Below are positions 16,041 through 25,805 of a stretch of DNA of 64,000 nt, piece after piece. The stretch's first letter is position 1; each line of letters opens with the position of its first letter. A program made the translations under genes and the position numbers. The notes below the pieces were generated by a model, which had not been told where the DNA came from, ran no database searches, and worked only from the letters and a program-made list of their open reading frames with translations. The stretch is from Nioella ostreopsis (lineage in GTDB: Bacteria; Pseudomonadota; Alphaproteobacteria; Rhodobacterales; Rhodobacteraceae), in assembly GCF_004000255.1 (NCBI RefSeq), contig NZ_RCIQ01000010.1:18730-82729 (forward strand). The letters are read 5' to 3'.

Positions 16041-17320
16041 TCACCTATGTCTCCATCGGGCTGCTGGCCATGCTGTCGCTGTCGATCCCCGTGGGTATCG
16101 TGCTGTTCCTGCTTGGTTTTGGAACCGACATCTTCTTCAGTCCCTTCCCGCTGATGCGCGGGCTTGGCAACCTGGTCTGGTCCACCTCGAACAATGCCAC
16201 GCTGATCGCCATTCCCTTCTTCGTGCTGCTTGGCGAAATCCTCGTGCGCAGCGGGATTGCCGCCCGCACCTATGCAGCACTTGACCGGTGGGTGTCCTGG
16301 ATGCCGGGCGGTCTGGTTCATGCCAATGTGGCGACGGCGACCATGTTCTCGGCCACCTCCGGCTCGTCCGTTGCGACCGCCGCGACCGTGGCCACCGTGG
16401 CCATGCCGCAGGCCGAGAAGCTGGGCTATGACCCCAAGCTCTTCTCCGGCGCAATCGCGGCGGGCGGCACGCTTGGCATCATGATCCCACCCTCGATCAA
16501 CCTGATCGTTTACGGGTTCCTCACGCAAACCTCGATCCCGCAGCTCTTCCTTGCGGGGCTGATGCCCGGCATCCTGCTGGCGCTCGGGTTCCTGGCGATC
16601 ACCGCCATCATCTGCACGATCCGGCCCGATCTTGGCGGCCAGCGCCGGGTCTTTCCCTTCCCCGAGATGCTGCGCGCACTGCTGCAACTCATTCCCATTA
16701 TTCTGCTGTTCACCATCATTATCGGTTCGATCTACAAGGGATGGGCCACCCCGACAGAGGCCGCTGCCGTGGGCGTCGCAGGCGCGTTGCTGATCGCGTC
16801 GATTTTCAGCCGGGTAACCCTGAGTATGCTGGCAGAGGCCGTCATGGGCACCGTCAAGATCACCTCGATGATCATGCTCGTCGTCATCGGCGCGTCCTTC
16901 CTGAACTTCACCCTGGCCTCGGCTGGTCTTGGGGCAGAACTATCCGGCTTCCTCGACGGTCTGGGCCTGTCGCCGCTGATGACCATCCTCGTCGTGGTCT
17001 GCATCTACATCGTGCTTGGCTTCTTCATCGAGACGCTCTCGCTGATGGTGGTGACGATCCCGATCATCGTGCCTTTGGTGGTCGCACAAGGATATGACCC
17101 GATCTGGTTCGGCATCCTGATGATCGTGCTCATTGAAATGGCGCTGATCACCCCGCCTGTGGGCCTCAACCTCTATGTGGTTCAAGGCGCGCGGAAATCG
17201 GGAAAGATGAGTGAGGTCATGTTGGGCGCGATTCCTTACGTGCTGGCGATGCTGGTCATGGTCGCGGCACTGATTGCGATCCCTAACATTGCGCTCTGGC
17301 TGCCTGCCGTCCTGCAATAA
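16037..17320 (+). CDS. TRAP transporter large permease (DctM family)
   Basis: This 427-residue membrane protein has about twelve transmembrane segments and typical DctM motifs: FFVLLGEILVRSG, FSATSGSSVATAATVATVAMP, and MIPPSINLIVYGFLTQTS. It forms the sodium-coupled channel of the TRAP importer. The GTG start is fixed by the GTGA overlap with the DctQ stop and an AGGAGG site at about 16024. The frame is open further upstream, but that part overlaps dctQ and is not coding. Confidence 0.93.
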   Translation: MITYVSIGLLAMLSLSIPVGIVLFLLGFGTDIFFSPFPLMRGLGNLVWSTSNNATLIAIPFFVLLGEILVRSGIAARTYAALDRWVSWMPGGLVHANVATATMFSATSGSSVATAATVATVAMPQAEKLGYDPKLFSGAIAAGGTLGIMIPPSINLIVYGFLTQTSIPQLFLAGLMPGILLALGFLAITAIICTIRPDLGGQRRVFPFPEMLRALLQLIPIILLFTIIIGSIYKGWATPTEAAAVGVAGALLIASIFSRVTLSMLAEAVMGTVKITSMIMLVVIGASFLNFTLASAGLGAELSGFLDGLGLSPLMTILVVVCIYIVLGFFIETLSLMVVTIPIIVPLVVAQGYDPIWFGILMIVLIEMALITPPVGLNLYVVQGARKSGKMSEVMLGAIPYVLAMLVMVAALIAIPNIALWLPAVLQ

Positions 17321-17385
17321 CCCCTTTCCAAATCTGAACTGAAATGCTGCCGGGCGCGCCCCGGCAAACAGAGGAGATCTGTCTC

Positions 17386-20300
17386 ATGTGGCAATTCTGG
17401 GTCGACCGTGGCGGCACCTTCACCGATATCGTCGCGCGTACGCCGGAGGGCGGGCTGGTCACGCATAAGCTGCTGTCCGAGAACCCCGAGCGCTACCGCG
17501 ATGCCGCCGTGCAGGGCATTCGCGAGCTGATGGGGCTTGGCGTTGACGACGCCATCTCCCAAGGCGCGATTGACGCGGTCAAGATGGGCACCACCGTGGC
17601 CACCAATGCGCTTTTGGAACGCAAGGGCGACCGGACGCTGCTGCTGATCACCCAGGGCATGCGCGATCTGCTGAGGATCGGCTACCAGAACCGCCCGCGC
17701 CTGTTTGATCTGAAGATCGAGCTGCCGGAACTGCTCTATGAGGAAGCGGTTGAGGTGGTTGAACGCGTATCTGAGACCGGCGAGGTCATCACCCCGCTCG
17801 ACACCGCCTCTGTCGAGGCCGCGCTGCGCGATGCCTATGCCGATGGCTATCGCTCTGTCGCCGTGGCGCTGATGCATGGCTACCGTTTCCCCGATCACGA
17901 GGCCCGCATCGGTGACATGGCCCGCGCGGCGGGGTTCACGCAGGTCTCGCTCTCCCACGAGGTCAGCCCGCTGATCAAGCTGGTGTCACGCGGCGATACG
18001 ACCGTTGTTGACGCCTATCTGTCGCCCATCCTGCGCCGCTATGTGCAACAGGTCAGCGATGCGCTTGGGGCCGCTGAGGGCGGCTGCCGGTCGCTGATGT
18101 TCATGCAATCCAACGGAGGGCTCACTGACGCGCGGCTCTTCCAGGGCAAGGACGCGATCCTGTCTGGCCCGGCGGGCGGCGTGGTCGGCATGGTGCGCAC
18201 GGCGGAAGAGGCCGGGTTCGACAAGCTGATAGGCTTCGACATGGGCGGGACTTCCACGGATGTCTGCCACTATGCGGGCGACTATGAACGGTCCTTCGAG
18301 ACCGAAGTGGCTGGCGTCCGCATGCGCGCCCCGATGATGAGCATTCATACTGTGGCCGCAGGCGGCGGCTCCATCCTGTCCTTCGCCCAAGGCCGCATGC
18401 AGGTCGGCCCCGAAAGCGCCGGGGCCAATCCCGGCCCGGCCAGCTACAGGCGTGGCGGGCCGCTGGCGGTGACCGATTGCAACGTGGTCCTCGGCAAGAT
18501 CCAGCCCGATCGCTTCCCCTCCGTCTTCGGCCCCGGCGGCGATGAGCCGCTGGACGTGGACGCGGCCCGTGCAGGTTTTGAAGCCATGGCCGCGCGGATC
18601 GCCACGGAAACCGGCGAGGCCCGGAAATCGCCGGAGGAATTGGCCGAGGGCTTCTTGCGGATCGCCGTGGAGAACATGGCCAACGCGATCAAGAAGATCA
18701 GCGTTCAGCGCGGCTATGACGTGACCCGCTACACCATGAACTGCTTTGGCGGCGCGGGCGGGCAGCATGCCTGCCAGGTGGCCGATGTGCTGGGGATGGA
18801 AAGCATCTATATCCACCCCTTCGCGGGCGTCCTGTCGGCCTTTGGCATGGGGATGGCCGATATTCGGGCGATCCGGGAACATCAGCTGGCGCAGCCTCTA
18901 GCGGATGATGCGAAGGCGCGTACCGCGCTGGACCGGATCGGCGCGGATGCGCGGGACGAGGTCGCGCGGCAGGGCATTCCGGCAGACCGCATCACCCTGA
19001 TCGAAACCGCCCATATCCGCACGCCGGGGTCGCACCAGACCCTGCCAGTGCCCTTTGGTTCCCCGCAAGAAATGCGCGAGGGGTTCGACGCCGCGCATCA
19101 ACAGCGCTTCGGCTTCGTGCCGGACTATGACGGGCTGATCATCGACTTGCTGACGGCTGAGGCCGTGGGCGAAACCGGCGAACCCGTAACCCTGCCCGAA
19201 TCCGCTGACGCGCCCGCAGAACCGGACAGCGCCCGCATGTACAGTCAGGGTGCGTGGCGGAACGTCCCGCTGATCGCGCGGGACAGCCTGCGCGCGGGCG
19301 ACACGCTGACCGGCCCCGCCATCATCGTCGATCCGACCGGCACCAATGTGGTGGAACCGGGCTGGCAGGCCGAGGGGCTGGCCGGTGAGGCCATGGTCCT
19401 GCGCCGGGTGGTGGCGCTCGATCGGCAGGAGGCGGTCGGAACATCCGTCGATCCGGTGATGCTGGAGGTCTTCAACAACCTCTTCATGTCTATCGCCGAC
19501 CAGATGGGCGCGACGCTGGCCAACACCGCCTATTCGGTGAACATCAAGGAACGTTACGATTTCTCCTGCGCCATCTTCGACGCGGCGGGCGATCTCGTCG
19601 CCAATGCGCCCCACGTCCCTGTGCATCTGGGGTCGATGAGCGAGAGCGTCCGCACGGTCCTGCGGGAAAACGCTGGCCGGATCCGCCCGGGCGACGTCTT
19701 CATGATGAACAACCCCTATAACGGCGGCACCCATCTGCCGGATGTGACGGTGATCACGCCTGTGTTCGATGAGGCAGGAGAGAGGATCATCTTCCTCACC
19801 GCCTCTCGTGGCCATCACGCCGATATCGGCGGCAAGACGCCCGGATCGGCCCCGCCTGACAGCACCAATATCGAGGAAGAGGGCGTTCTGATCGACAATG
19901 TCCTGTTGGTCGATCAGGGCCAGCTGCGGGAGGCAGAGACGCGCGCCCTTCTGGCCTCCGGTCCCTACCCCTGCCGTAACATCGACGAGAACATGGCCGA
20001 CCTTGCCGCACAGATCGCGGCCAATGCCACCGGCGTGGCGGAGTTGCAGAAGATCACGCGCCAGTTCGGGCTGCCCGTGGTGCAGGCCTATATGGGCCAT
20101 GTGCAGGACAACGCGGAGGAAAGCGTGCGCCGGGTGTTGGATGTTTTGAAAGACAGCCGGTTCACCTACAAGATGGACAGCGGCGCGCAGATTGAGGTGG
20201 CGATCACCGTGGATCACGCGGGCCGCAGCGCAGTGGTGGATTTCACCGGCACCTCACCTCAGGACCGGCTGAACTACAACGCGCCGCTGTCGATCTGCCG

Positions 20301-20976
20301 GGCGGTGGTGCTTTACGTCTTCCGCACGCTCGTGGGGGCCGACATCCCGATGAACGAAGGCTGCCTGAAACCCATCGAGATCCGGGTGCCGGAAGGCAGC
20401 ATGATCAACCCGCGCCCGCCTGCGGCGGTGATTTCCGGCAATACCGAGGTCAGCCAGTCCATCGCCGATGCGCTTTACGGGGCGCTTGGGGTGATCGCGG
20501 GCAGCCAGGGGACGATGAACAACTTCGTCTATGGCAATGACCGGTTCCAGAATTACGAAACCATCTGCGGCGGGACCGGCGCGGGGGAAGGGTTTCACGG
20601 GGCCAGCGCCGTGCACAGCCACATGACCAACACGAGGATGACCGACCCCGAGGTGCTGGAAACCCGTTTTCCCGTGAGGGTCGAGGAGTTTTCCATTCGT
20701 CAGGGATCGGGCGGCACAGGCAAGTGGCACGGCGGCAATGGCATCACCCGCCGCCTGCGGTTTCTGGAGGAGATGACGGTGACGGTCCTGTCCTCGCACC
20801 GGCAGGTGCCGCCGCATGGGACCCATGGAGGCGAACCGGCGCAATGTGGCCGCAACGCGGTAGAACGGGTTGATGGTCGGGTTGAGTTGCTGGCGGGCAA
20901 CGATCAGGCCCAGATGCAGCCGGGAGACATCTTCCTCATGCAAACGCCCGGCGGGGGCGGTTACGGTCGCGCCTGA
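17386..20976 (+). CDS. 5-oxoprolinase (fused hydantoinase A/B type)
   Basis: This 1196-residue enzyme fuses a HyuA-type half (about 1-685) to a HyuB-type half (about 688-1196). That is the arrangement of ATP-dependent 5-oxo-L-proline amidohydrolases, which open the lactam ring to glutamate. ATP-binding motifs include DRGGTFTDIVAR near the N-terminus, MGTTVATNALLERKG and GFDMGGTSTDVCHYAG. The HyuB half starts at VMLEVFNNLFMSIADQMG and contains MMNNPYNGGTHLPD. The ATG at 17386 follows GAGGAG. It ends the operon of hydro-lyase and TRAP genes. A related N-substituted hydantoin or oxoproline substrate is possible. Confidence 0.9.
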   Translation: MWQFWVDRGGTFTDIVARTPEGGLVTHKLLSENPERYRDAAVQGIRELMGLGVDDAISQGAIDAVKMGTTVATNALLERKGDRTLLLITQGMRDLLRIGYQNRPRLFDLKIELPELLYEEAVEVVERVSETGEVITPLDTASVEAALRDAYADGYRSVAVALMHGYRFPDHEARIGDMARAAGFTQVSLSHEVSPLIKLVSRGDTTVVDAYLSPILRRYVQQVSDALGAAEGGCRSLMFMQSNGGLTDARLFQGKDAILSGPAGGVVGMVRTAEEAGFDKLIGFDMGGTSTDVCHYAGDYERSFETEVAGVRMRAPMMSIHTVAAGGGSILSFAQGRMQVGPESAGANPGPASYRRGGPLAVTDCNVVLGKIQPDRFPSVFGPGGDEPLDVDAARAGFEAMAARIATETGEARKSPEELAEGFLRIAVENMANAIKKISVQRGYDVTRYTMNCFGGAGGQHACQVADVLGMESIYIHPFAGVLSAFGMGMADIRAIREHQLAQPLADDAKARTALDRIGADARDEVARQGIPADRITLIETAHIRTPGSHQTLPVPFGSPQEMREGFDAAHQQRFGFVPDYDGLIIDLLTAEAVGETGEPVTLPESADAPAEPDSARMYSQGAWRNVPLIARDSLRAGDTLTGPAIIVDPTGTNVVEPGWQAEGLAGEAMVLRRVVALDRQEAVGTSVDPVMLEVFNNLFMSIADQMGATLANTAYSVNIKERYDFSCAIFDAAGDLVANAPHVPVHLGSMSESVRTVLRENAGRIRPGDVFMMNNPYNGGTHLPDVTVITPVFDEAGERIIFLTASRGHHADIGGKTPGSAPPDSTNIEEEGVLIDNVLLVDQGQLREAETRALLASGPYPCRNIDENMADLAAQIAANATGVAELQKITRQFGLPVVQAYMGHVQDNAEESVRRVLDVLKDSRFTYKMDSGAQIEVAITVDHAGRSAVVDFTGTSPQDRLNYNAPLSICRAVVLYVFRTLVGADIPMNEGCLKPIEIRVPEGSMINPRPPAAVISGNTEVSQSIADALYGALGVIAGSQGTMNNFVYGNDRFQNYETICGGTGAGEGFHGASAVHSHMTNTRMTDPEVLETRFPVRVEEFSIRQGSGGTGKWHGGNGITRRLRFLEEMTVTVLSSHRQVPPHGTHGGEPAQCGRNAVERVDGRVELLAGNDQAQMQPGDIFLMQTPGGGGYGRA

Positions 20977-20984
20977 CACGAAAG

Positions 20985-21007
20985 GGGCCGGGGGAAGACC
21001 CCGGCCC
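20985..21007. terminator. Bidirectional stem-loop between convergent genes
   Basis: A perfect nine-base GC stem with a five-base loop lies in the 39-base gap between the convergent 5-oxoprolinase and coiled-coil genes. T-runs on both sides are weak, but the position suggests it ends transcription from both. Confidence 0.7.
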
Positions 21008-21015
21008 GCTTGCCT

Positions 21016-22242
21016 TTATTCCCCAAGCGCGTTTTGCAACCGGGTGACGACCTCGGCCACGAAATCCGGATTGTTGCGCGCCTGTTCCACGGCTGCTGTC
21101 AGGGCGGCGCGAGAAATCGGGCTGAGCTCTGCCGCCTCAATGGCCATCAGCGCCGCATCGGCGTCAAACGCCGCATCCTCCATTGCGCCGTGATCCTCGG
21201 TCATGTCGTCGGAGCCGGTGTCGTCGGACATGTCTTCGGCGGCCTCATCCGATCCGTCGGTCATGTCCTCGGCAGCCTCATCTGTCCCTTCGGTCATATC
21301 CTCGGCAGCCTCATCCGCCCCTTCGGTCATGGCCCCGGCATCCTCGGCGCTGTCCTCTTCGGGCGCGGCCACCGACGCGGCGAGAGCCTGTTCCAGCTCC
21401 GCCACCCGCGCCTCTGCCGCCGCCAGGGTTTCCGCCATCTGGCCTTGCAGGGTCCGCATCTGGGCCATCTCGGTCGCGTCCGCTGTCGCGGCAGCTTCCA
21501 GCTCGGCCACCCGTGCGTTCGCGGTGGCGAGCGCCGCCATGGTCTGGTCGAGGCTTGTCTGGATCTCTGCCATCTGCACGGCACTTGCCGCTGCCGCCGC
21601 CTCCAGTTCCACGACACGCGCTTCCGCAGCGGCCTGCGCGGCGATGGCCGTGGTCGCGGCAGTTTCCGCCGTTTCCGCGCGGGATTGAAGCGCCGCAGCC
21701 TCGTTCAGCGCTGTTTGCGCGGCGGTAGAGGCCGCCGCACTGCTGGCCTCGGCCTCAGCGCTTGCCGCAAGCGCCGCCTCACGCGCGGCAATGGCCGCAT
21801 CCCGTTCGCCATTCGCGGCACTGAGCGCGGCCTGCAGATTGGCGACACTCGCCTCCAGCTCCACGATCCGGGCCATCTGGCTGGCATCCGGTGCCGCGGG
21901 GGTTGGGGCCGGAGCTGCTGCGCTTTCAACGCAAGGCCATTTGCCCGCATCGACACCCTGGTCGATCTGCACGCCCGTGGGGTCAATCAGATAGGTGACG
22001 CCGCCGCGGGTCACCACATAGACATCCTCGGTCAGAACGCTCAGCGTGCCCGGCCCCTCGGCCAGCGCGCCATCGGCAATCACGAACCGCTCCGTGCGGC
22101 CGGCGATCTGGCAGTCATAGATCGTCGCCGCGCCGCCGACCCCAGTGGGGGCCGGTGCGGGGGCGGGCTGTTCAATCGGTGGACCGGCCAAGGCGGGGCT
22201 GGCCAGCAGAGACAGGGCGAGGGCGTAAGGCAGTCGGGTCAT
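21016..22242 (-). CDS. Exported Ala/Glu-rich coiled-coil protein with acidic repeats
   Basis: This 408-residue protein has a signal peptide (about 1-19, ending ASPALA) and a small N-terminal domain with two cysteines (YDCQIAG and WPCVES) and beta-strand pattern. A long Ala-rich coiled coil follows at about 125-300, with repeated heptads such as ARVVELEAAA and ARVAELE. An acidic segment of four near-repeats of (D/E)EAAEDM at about 305-360 comes before a short helical C-terminus. It has no transmembrane anchor. I do not recognise a function; a periplasmic envelope or scaffold protein is plausible. It precedes ppsA by 83 bases in coordinates but lies downstream of it on the same strand. Confidence 0.85.
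   Translation of the reverse strand: MTRLPYALALSLLASPALAGPPIEQPAPAPAPTGVGGAATIYDCQIAGRTERFVIADGALAEGPGTLSVLTEDVYVVTRGGVTYLIDPTGVQIDQGVDAGKWPCVESAAAPAPTPAAPDASQMARIVELEASVANLQAALSAANGERDAAIAAREAALAASAEAEASSAAASTAAQTALNEAAALQSRAETAETAATTAIAAQAAAEARVVELEAAAAASAVQMAEIQTSLDQTMAALATANARVAELEAAATADATEMAQMRTLQGQMAETLAAAEARVAELEQALAASVAAPEEDSAEDAGAMTEGADEAAEDMTEGTDEAAEDMTDGSDEAAEDMSDDTGSDDMTEDHGAMEDAAFDADAALMAIEAAELSPISRAALTAAVEQARNNPDFVAEVVTRLQNALGE
21226..21330. repeat. In-gene tandem repeat of about 33 bp encoding acidic 11-residue units
   Basis: Roughly three to four imperfect copies of a 33-base unit lie in phase with the reading frame and encode units like DEAAEDMTEG. The copies differ mostly at third codon positions and one or two residues, suggesting expansion followed by selection for acidity. 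Confidence 0.75.
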
Positions 22243-22284
22243 ATCGGATCAGACCTCCGTAAATGCGAGTTTTGAATACATGCA

Positions 22285-22305
22285 CGTCCGGCGAAAATCC
22301 GGACG
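22285..22305 (-). terminator. Stem-loop downstream of ppsA
   Basis: A perfect seven-base stem (CGTCCGG/CCGGACG) with a seven-base loop lies 20 bases past the ppsA stop. The following minus-strand sequence has only a short T/A-rich stretch, so it is a weak terminator or an mRNA end-stabilising element. Confidence 0.5.
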
Positions 22306-22325
22306 CCTCCCACCTTGCAGCCTAC

Positions 22326-24716
22326 TCAATCGGGGCCTTTCTGCATAGCCTCGGCCTTGGCGACCTGTGCCTTGACGGCGGCGAAGCTGTCGGGCGTCAC
22401 GGAAATCGAGTCGATCCCCGCATCGACCAGCAACTGCGCGAAGGCCGGGTTGTTCGACGGCGCCTGCCCGCACAGCCCGATCTTACGCCCCGCCGCGCGG
22501 GCCTTTTCGATCACCGTGCGGATCATCCACAGAACCGCCGGGTCGCTTTCGTCAAAGAGCTTCGCCAACCGGTCGCTGTCGCGGTCCACGCCAAGGGTCA
22601 GTTGCGTCAGGTCGTTCGAGCCGATTGAGAAGCCGTCGAAACGGTCGGCAAACTCCTCGGCCCGGATCACATTGGCGGGGATCTCGCACATGACGAAGAC
22701 CTCCAGCCCCGCCTTGCCCCGTTCCAGACCGGCGCGGCCCATGACCTCCAGCACCCTGTCTGCCTCCTCCGGGGTTCGGCAGAAGGGGATCATGATGGCG
22801 ACATTGTCGAAGCCCATCTCCTCGCGCAACCGCCGGATCGCCTGGCATTCCAGTTCGAACCCCGGGCTGTAGGCCGGGTCGGTGTAGCGAGAGGCACCCC
22901 GGAAGCCGATCATCGGGTTTTCCTCCTCTGGCTCAAACGCGCGCCCGCCCAGAAGCTCGGCATATTCATTGGTCTTGAAATCGCTCATCCGCACGATCAC
23001 CGGGTGTGGATGGGCGAAGGCCGCGATCTGGCTCAGCCCGCGGGCGAGTTGATCGACGAAATAGTCGGGCTTGTTGGGGTAGCCCGCCGTCAGCGCCTCG
23101 ATCTCCGCGCGTTCACCGGCATCCGTCACCTTGTCGAATTCAATGAGCGCCATGGGATGCACCTTCACGGCGTTGTTCACCACGAATTCCATCCGCGCGA
23201 GGCCCACCCCGTCAGCCGGCAATCGCCACCAGCGGAACGCCGCAGAGGGGTTGGCCATGTTCAGCATGATCCGGGTGCGGGTTTCGGGCAGATCAGACAG
23301 GTCTAGCTCCTCGACGCTCACCTTGGCAATTCCGGCGTGGATCAACCCGTCTTCGCCCGCCGCACAGTTCACTGTCACGTCCTGCTGATCATGCAGCACG
23401 TGGGTGGCATTGCCGGTGCCGACGATGGCGGGCACCCCCAGTTCCCGGCTGACGATGGCTGCGTGTGACGTGCGCCCACCATGGTCCGTGATGATCGCCG
23501 CTGCGCGTTTCATGACTGGCACCCAATCAGGATCGGTGTTGGACGTTACGAGAATCGAGCCATCGACGAAGCGGTCGATATCGGCAACGCTCTCGATCAG
23601 GCAGATGCGCCCCGTGGCGACCGCGTTGCCGACGCTGAGGCCCTGCAACAGAACCTCCCCCTCACCAGACAAGGAATAGCTGCGCAGCGCGCCCGCCTTG
23701 CGTTGGCTTTCCACCGTTTCGGGCCGTGCCTGAACGATGAAGAGCTCTCCAGTATCGCCATCGCGTGCCCATTCCATATCCATGGCGCAGCCGTAGTGGC
23801 GTTCGATGGTGGCGGCCATGCGGGCGAGCGACAGGATTTCCCCGTCGCTCAGCACCCAGGCCGCGCGTTCGGCTTTCGATGTCGGCACATTGCGCACCGG
23901 CGCGGGGCCGTCACCGCCCAGAATCATCTTGATCTCTTTCGCGCCGCGCCGCTTGCCGACAATGGGGCTGAGGCTCTCATCCGCAAGGAACGGCTTGAAC
24001 ACCTGATATTCATCCGGGTCCACCGCCCCCTGGACCACGTTTTCGCCAAGGCCCCAGGCGGCGTTGATCAGCACGACCTTGTCGAACCCCGATTCCGTGT
24101 CGATGGAGAACATGACGCCCGATCCGCCGGTATCGGCCCGCACCATGCGCTGCACGCCCACGGACAGCGCCACGGCCATATGGTCAAACCCCTTCACCTC
24201 GCGATAGCTGATCGCCCGGTCGGTAAAGAGCGAGGCAAAGCAGCGGCGGCAGGCGGTCAGCAGATCGGCCTCGCCCTCGATATTCAGGAAGGTCTCCTGC
24301 TGGCCCGCGAAACTGGCATCGGGCAGGTCCTCTGCCGTGGCAGAGGACCGCACGGCCACAGCGACATCCGCTTTGCCCGCCGTTTCACTGAGCGCCGCGT
24401 AGGAGGTCAGGATGTCGGTGCGGATCTCCTCCGGCCAGTCGCCTGAGACAATGGCCGCGCGGATGGCGCTGCCCGCCTCGGCCAATGTGATCTTGCCTGC
24501 CTGCCATCGCCCCACGGTATCGGCGATCATCGCCTCCAGCCCGTTGGCGGACAGGAACGCGCGATAGGCGTCAGAGGTGGTGGCAAAGCCCCCCGGCACG
24601 GCAATCCCCTGCCCTGCCAATTCCTGCACCATTTCCCCAAGAGAGCTGTTCTTGCCGCCCACAAGCGCCACATCGGCGCGGCGCAGGTCTTCGAATCCGA
24701 TCACATAGCGAGCCAT
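22326..24716 (-). CDS. ppsA: Phosphoenolpyruvate synthase
   Basis: This 796-residue enzyme makes phosphoenolpyruvate from pyruvate and ATP for gluconeogenesis, close to the 792 residues of E. coli PpsA. The ATP-grasp N-domain (about 15-340) includes ALVGGKNSSLGEMVQ. The phosphohistidine domain carries GGRTSHAAIVSRELG at about 415. The C-terminal PEP-binding barrel has NDLTQLTLGVDRD and the catalytic Cys in GLCGQAPSN near 750. The ATG at 24716 follows a strong GAGGAGG site. PEP synthase would let cells grow on the glutamate-, acetyl-CoA- and succinate-yielding pathways of this window. Confidence 0.96.
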   Translation of the reverse strand: MARYVIGFEDLRRADVALVGGKNSSLGEMVQELAGQGIAVPGGFATTSDAYRAFLSANGLEAMIADTVGRWQAGKITLAEAGSAIRAAIVSGDWPEEIRTDILTSYAALSETAGKADVAVAVRSSATAEDLPDASFAGQQETFLNIEGEADLLTACRRCFASLFTDRAISYREVKGFDHMAVALSVGVQRMVRADTGGSGVMFSIDTESGFDKVVLINAAWGLGENVVQGAVDPDEYQVFKPFLADESLSPIVGKRRGAKEIKMILGGDGPAPVRNVPTSKAERAAWVLSDGEILSLARMAATIERHYGCAMDMEWARDGDTGELFIVQARPETVESQRKAGALRSYSLSGEGEVLLQGLSVGNAVATGRICLIESVADIDRFVDGSILVTSNTDPDWVPVMKRAAAIITDHGGRTSHAAIVSRELGVPAIVGTGNATHVLHDQQDVTVNCAAGEDGLIHAGIAKVSVEELDLSDLPETRTRIMLNMANPSAAFRWWRLPADGVGLARMEFVVNNAVKVHPMALIEFDKVTDAGERAEIEALTAGYPNKPDYFVDQLARGLSQIAAFAHPHPVIVRMSDFKTNEYAELLGGRAFEPEEENPMIGFRGASRYTDPAYSPGFELECQAIRRLREEMGFDNVAIMIPFCRTPEEADRVLEVMGRAGLERGKAGLEVFVMCEIPANVIRAEEFADRFDGFSIGSNDLTQLTLGVDRDSDRLAKLFDESDPAVLWMIRTVIEKARAAGRKIGLCGQAPSNNPAFAQLLVDAGIDSISVTPDSFAAVKAQVAKAEAMQKGPD

Positions 24717-24851
24717 TCTGTCCTCCTCTCGGGCCGGATCGGCCCGTTGGCGACAGGCTACGCGCGTCTTTGACATAGCTCCTTGATGCAGGTCATGGCC
24801 CGATGTCGCAGGGCACGGCACAACGAATGCGACAGATCACAGGAGCCGCCA

Positions 24852-25196
24852 ATGACCCAAGACCTGACCGACCACCTTGCCGCCGCCACGTCGCTGGATT
24901 CCGACATGCTGGCCGAGATCTGCACCGCAGCGGGCAGTGTATTCCCCGAGGCCCCTGCCCACCCGGAGGTGCTGTCAGACCCGACCGAGGCGGTCATGCA
25001 CCTGCTGTCCCACTGCCTGCCCGGCTGGCAGATTCATTTATCTGGTCAAGCCGCCGAGCCGAACGGCCACTGGCGCTGTTCCCTGCGCAAATCCGACGCC
25101 CATGACGACGATCTTGTGGTGGGGACTGCAACGGGGCCGACGATTCCACTGGCCCTGGCGCGGGCGTTTTGGGATGTGGTGCGGAAGTCGGGATAG
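24852..25196 (+). CDS. Small hypothetical protein, divergent from ppsA
   Basis: This 114-residue soluble protein starts MTQDLTDHLAAATSLDSDML after an AGGAG site. The C-terminal half (WQIHLSGQAAEPNGHWRCSLRKSDAHDDDLVVGTA, then LALARAFWDVVRKSG) suggests a small alpha/beta sandwich like that of short phage or plasmid proteins of unknown role. No catalytic motif is visible. The frame is open upstream to 24783, but the part before 24852 lacks a ribosome-binding site. Codon use fits its neighbours, so I consider it real. Confidence 0.7.
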   Translation: MTQDLTDHLAAATSLDSDMLAEICTAAGSVFPEAPAHPEVLSDPTEAVMHLLSHCLPGWQIHLSGQAAEPNGHWRCSLRKSDAHDDDLVVGTATGPTIPLALARAFWDVVRKSG

Positions 25197-25291
25197 GGAT
25201 CAGCCCGCCGGACTGCCCCTACCCCCGAAAGCCGGGTCACACATGCGTGGCTGAAGGCCCCCGGATCAGCCTTGATGGTCACACTGACTGA

Positions 25292-25585
25292 TTATTCCCA
25301 AACCGGGCTGACTTGCCGGCAATCGCTGCACCCCACGTTCAATCTGACGGGGCAGGAATAGTTGTCACCGTTCCGGTCCACGACGAACAGGTAGGCGTAG
25401 TCGCCCGAATACTCGGCCTGATACCAGGTGCCGGACGCCGCGTCGTTAGCCTGGTTCCCATAGTCGACCCCATTGGGTTCACCAGTAATTGAAAAATAGC
25501 AGGTCGCCTGCTGTGCGCCGTGGCTTTCGGCAGAAACGGGCAAGGCAAGCAGACAAAGCGCGAGCGCTGAGTGGAACAGTTTCAT
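25292..25585 (-). CDS. Small secreted Cys-containing hypothetical protein
   Basis: This 97-residue protein has a clear signal peptide (MKLFHSALALCLLALPVSAES, cleaved after about residue 19-20). The mature part contains four cysteines (CYFS, SCPVR, GCSDC), likely forming two disulfides in the periplasm. A beta-rich pattern with many Tyr residues is evident. I do not recognise a family. It is monocistronic, converging on the 24852 gene, with 220 non-coding bases upstream of it. Confidence 0.7.
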   Translation of the reverse strand: MKLFHSALALCLLALPVSAESHGAQQATCYFSITGEPNGVDYGNQANDAASGTWYQAEYSGDYAYLFVVDRNGDNYSCPVRLNVGCSDCRQVSPVWE

Positions 25586-25805
25586 GGCAATCTCCGGAAG
25601 TGGCTACCAAAAGCCGGTAATTCGCAGGCAGGAATGTCTGCTCTGCTCAGCCTGACCTTCTGTCGGACGCCAATCAACTGTTTATTGCAGGGCCTTGCCG
25701 ATATCGAAGGCCACAGGCCGGGCCAGTATGCCGACGCGATCAGGCATTCCATCGTGATCCCGACGGGTCAGAAACCGATATCGAGCTTCAGAATGCGGCG
25801 CAGCC

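Noticed and set aside
21226..21330. Short regularly spaced repeats as a CRISPR array
   Set aside because: The 33-bp units are contiguous, without spacers, and stay in frame inside a coding sequence.
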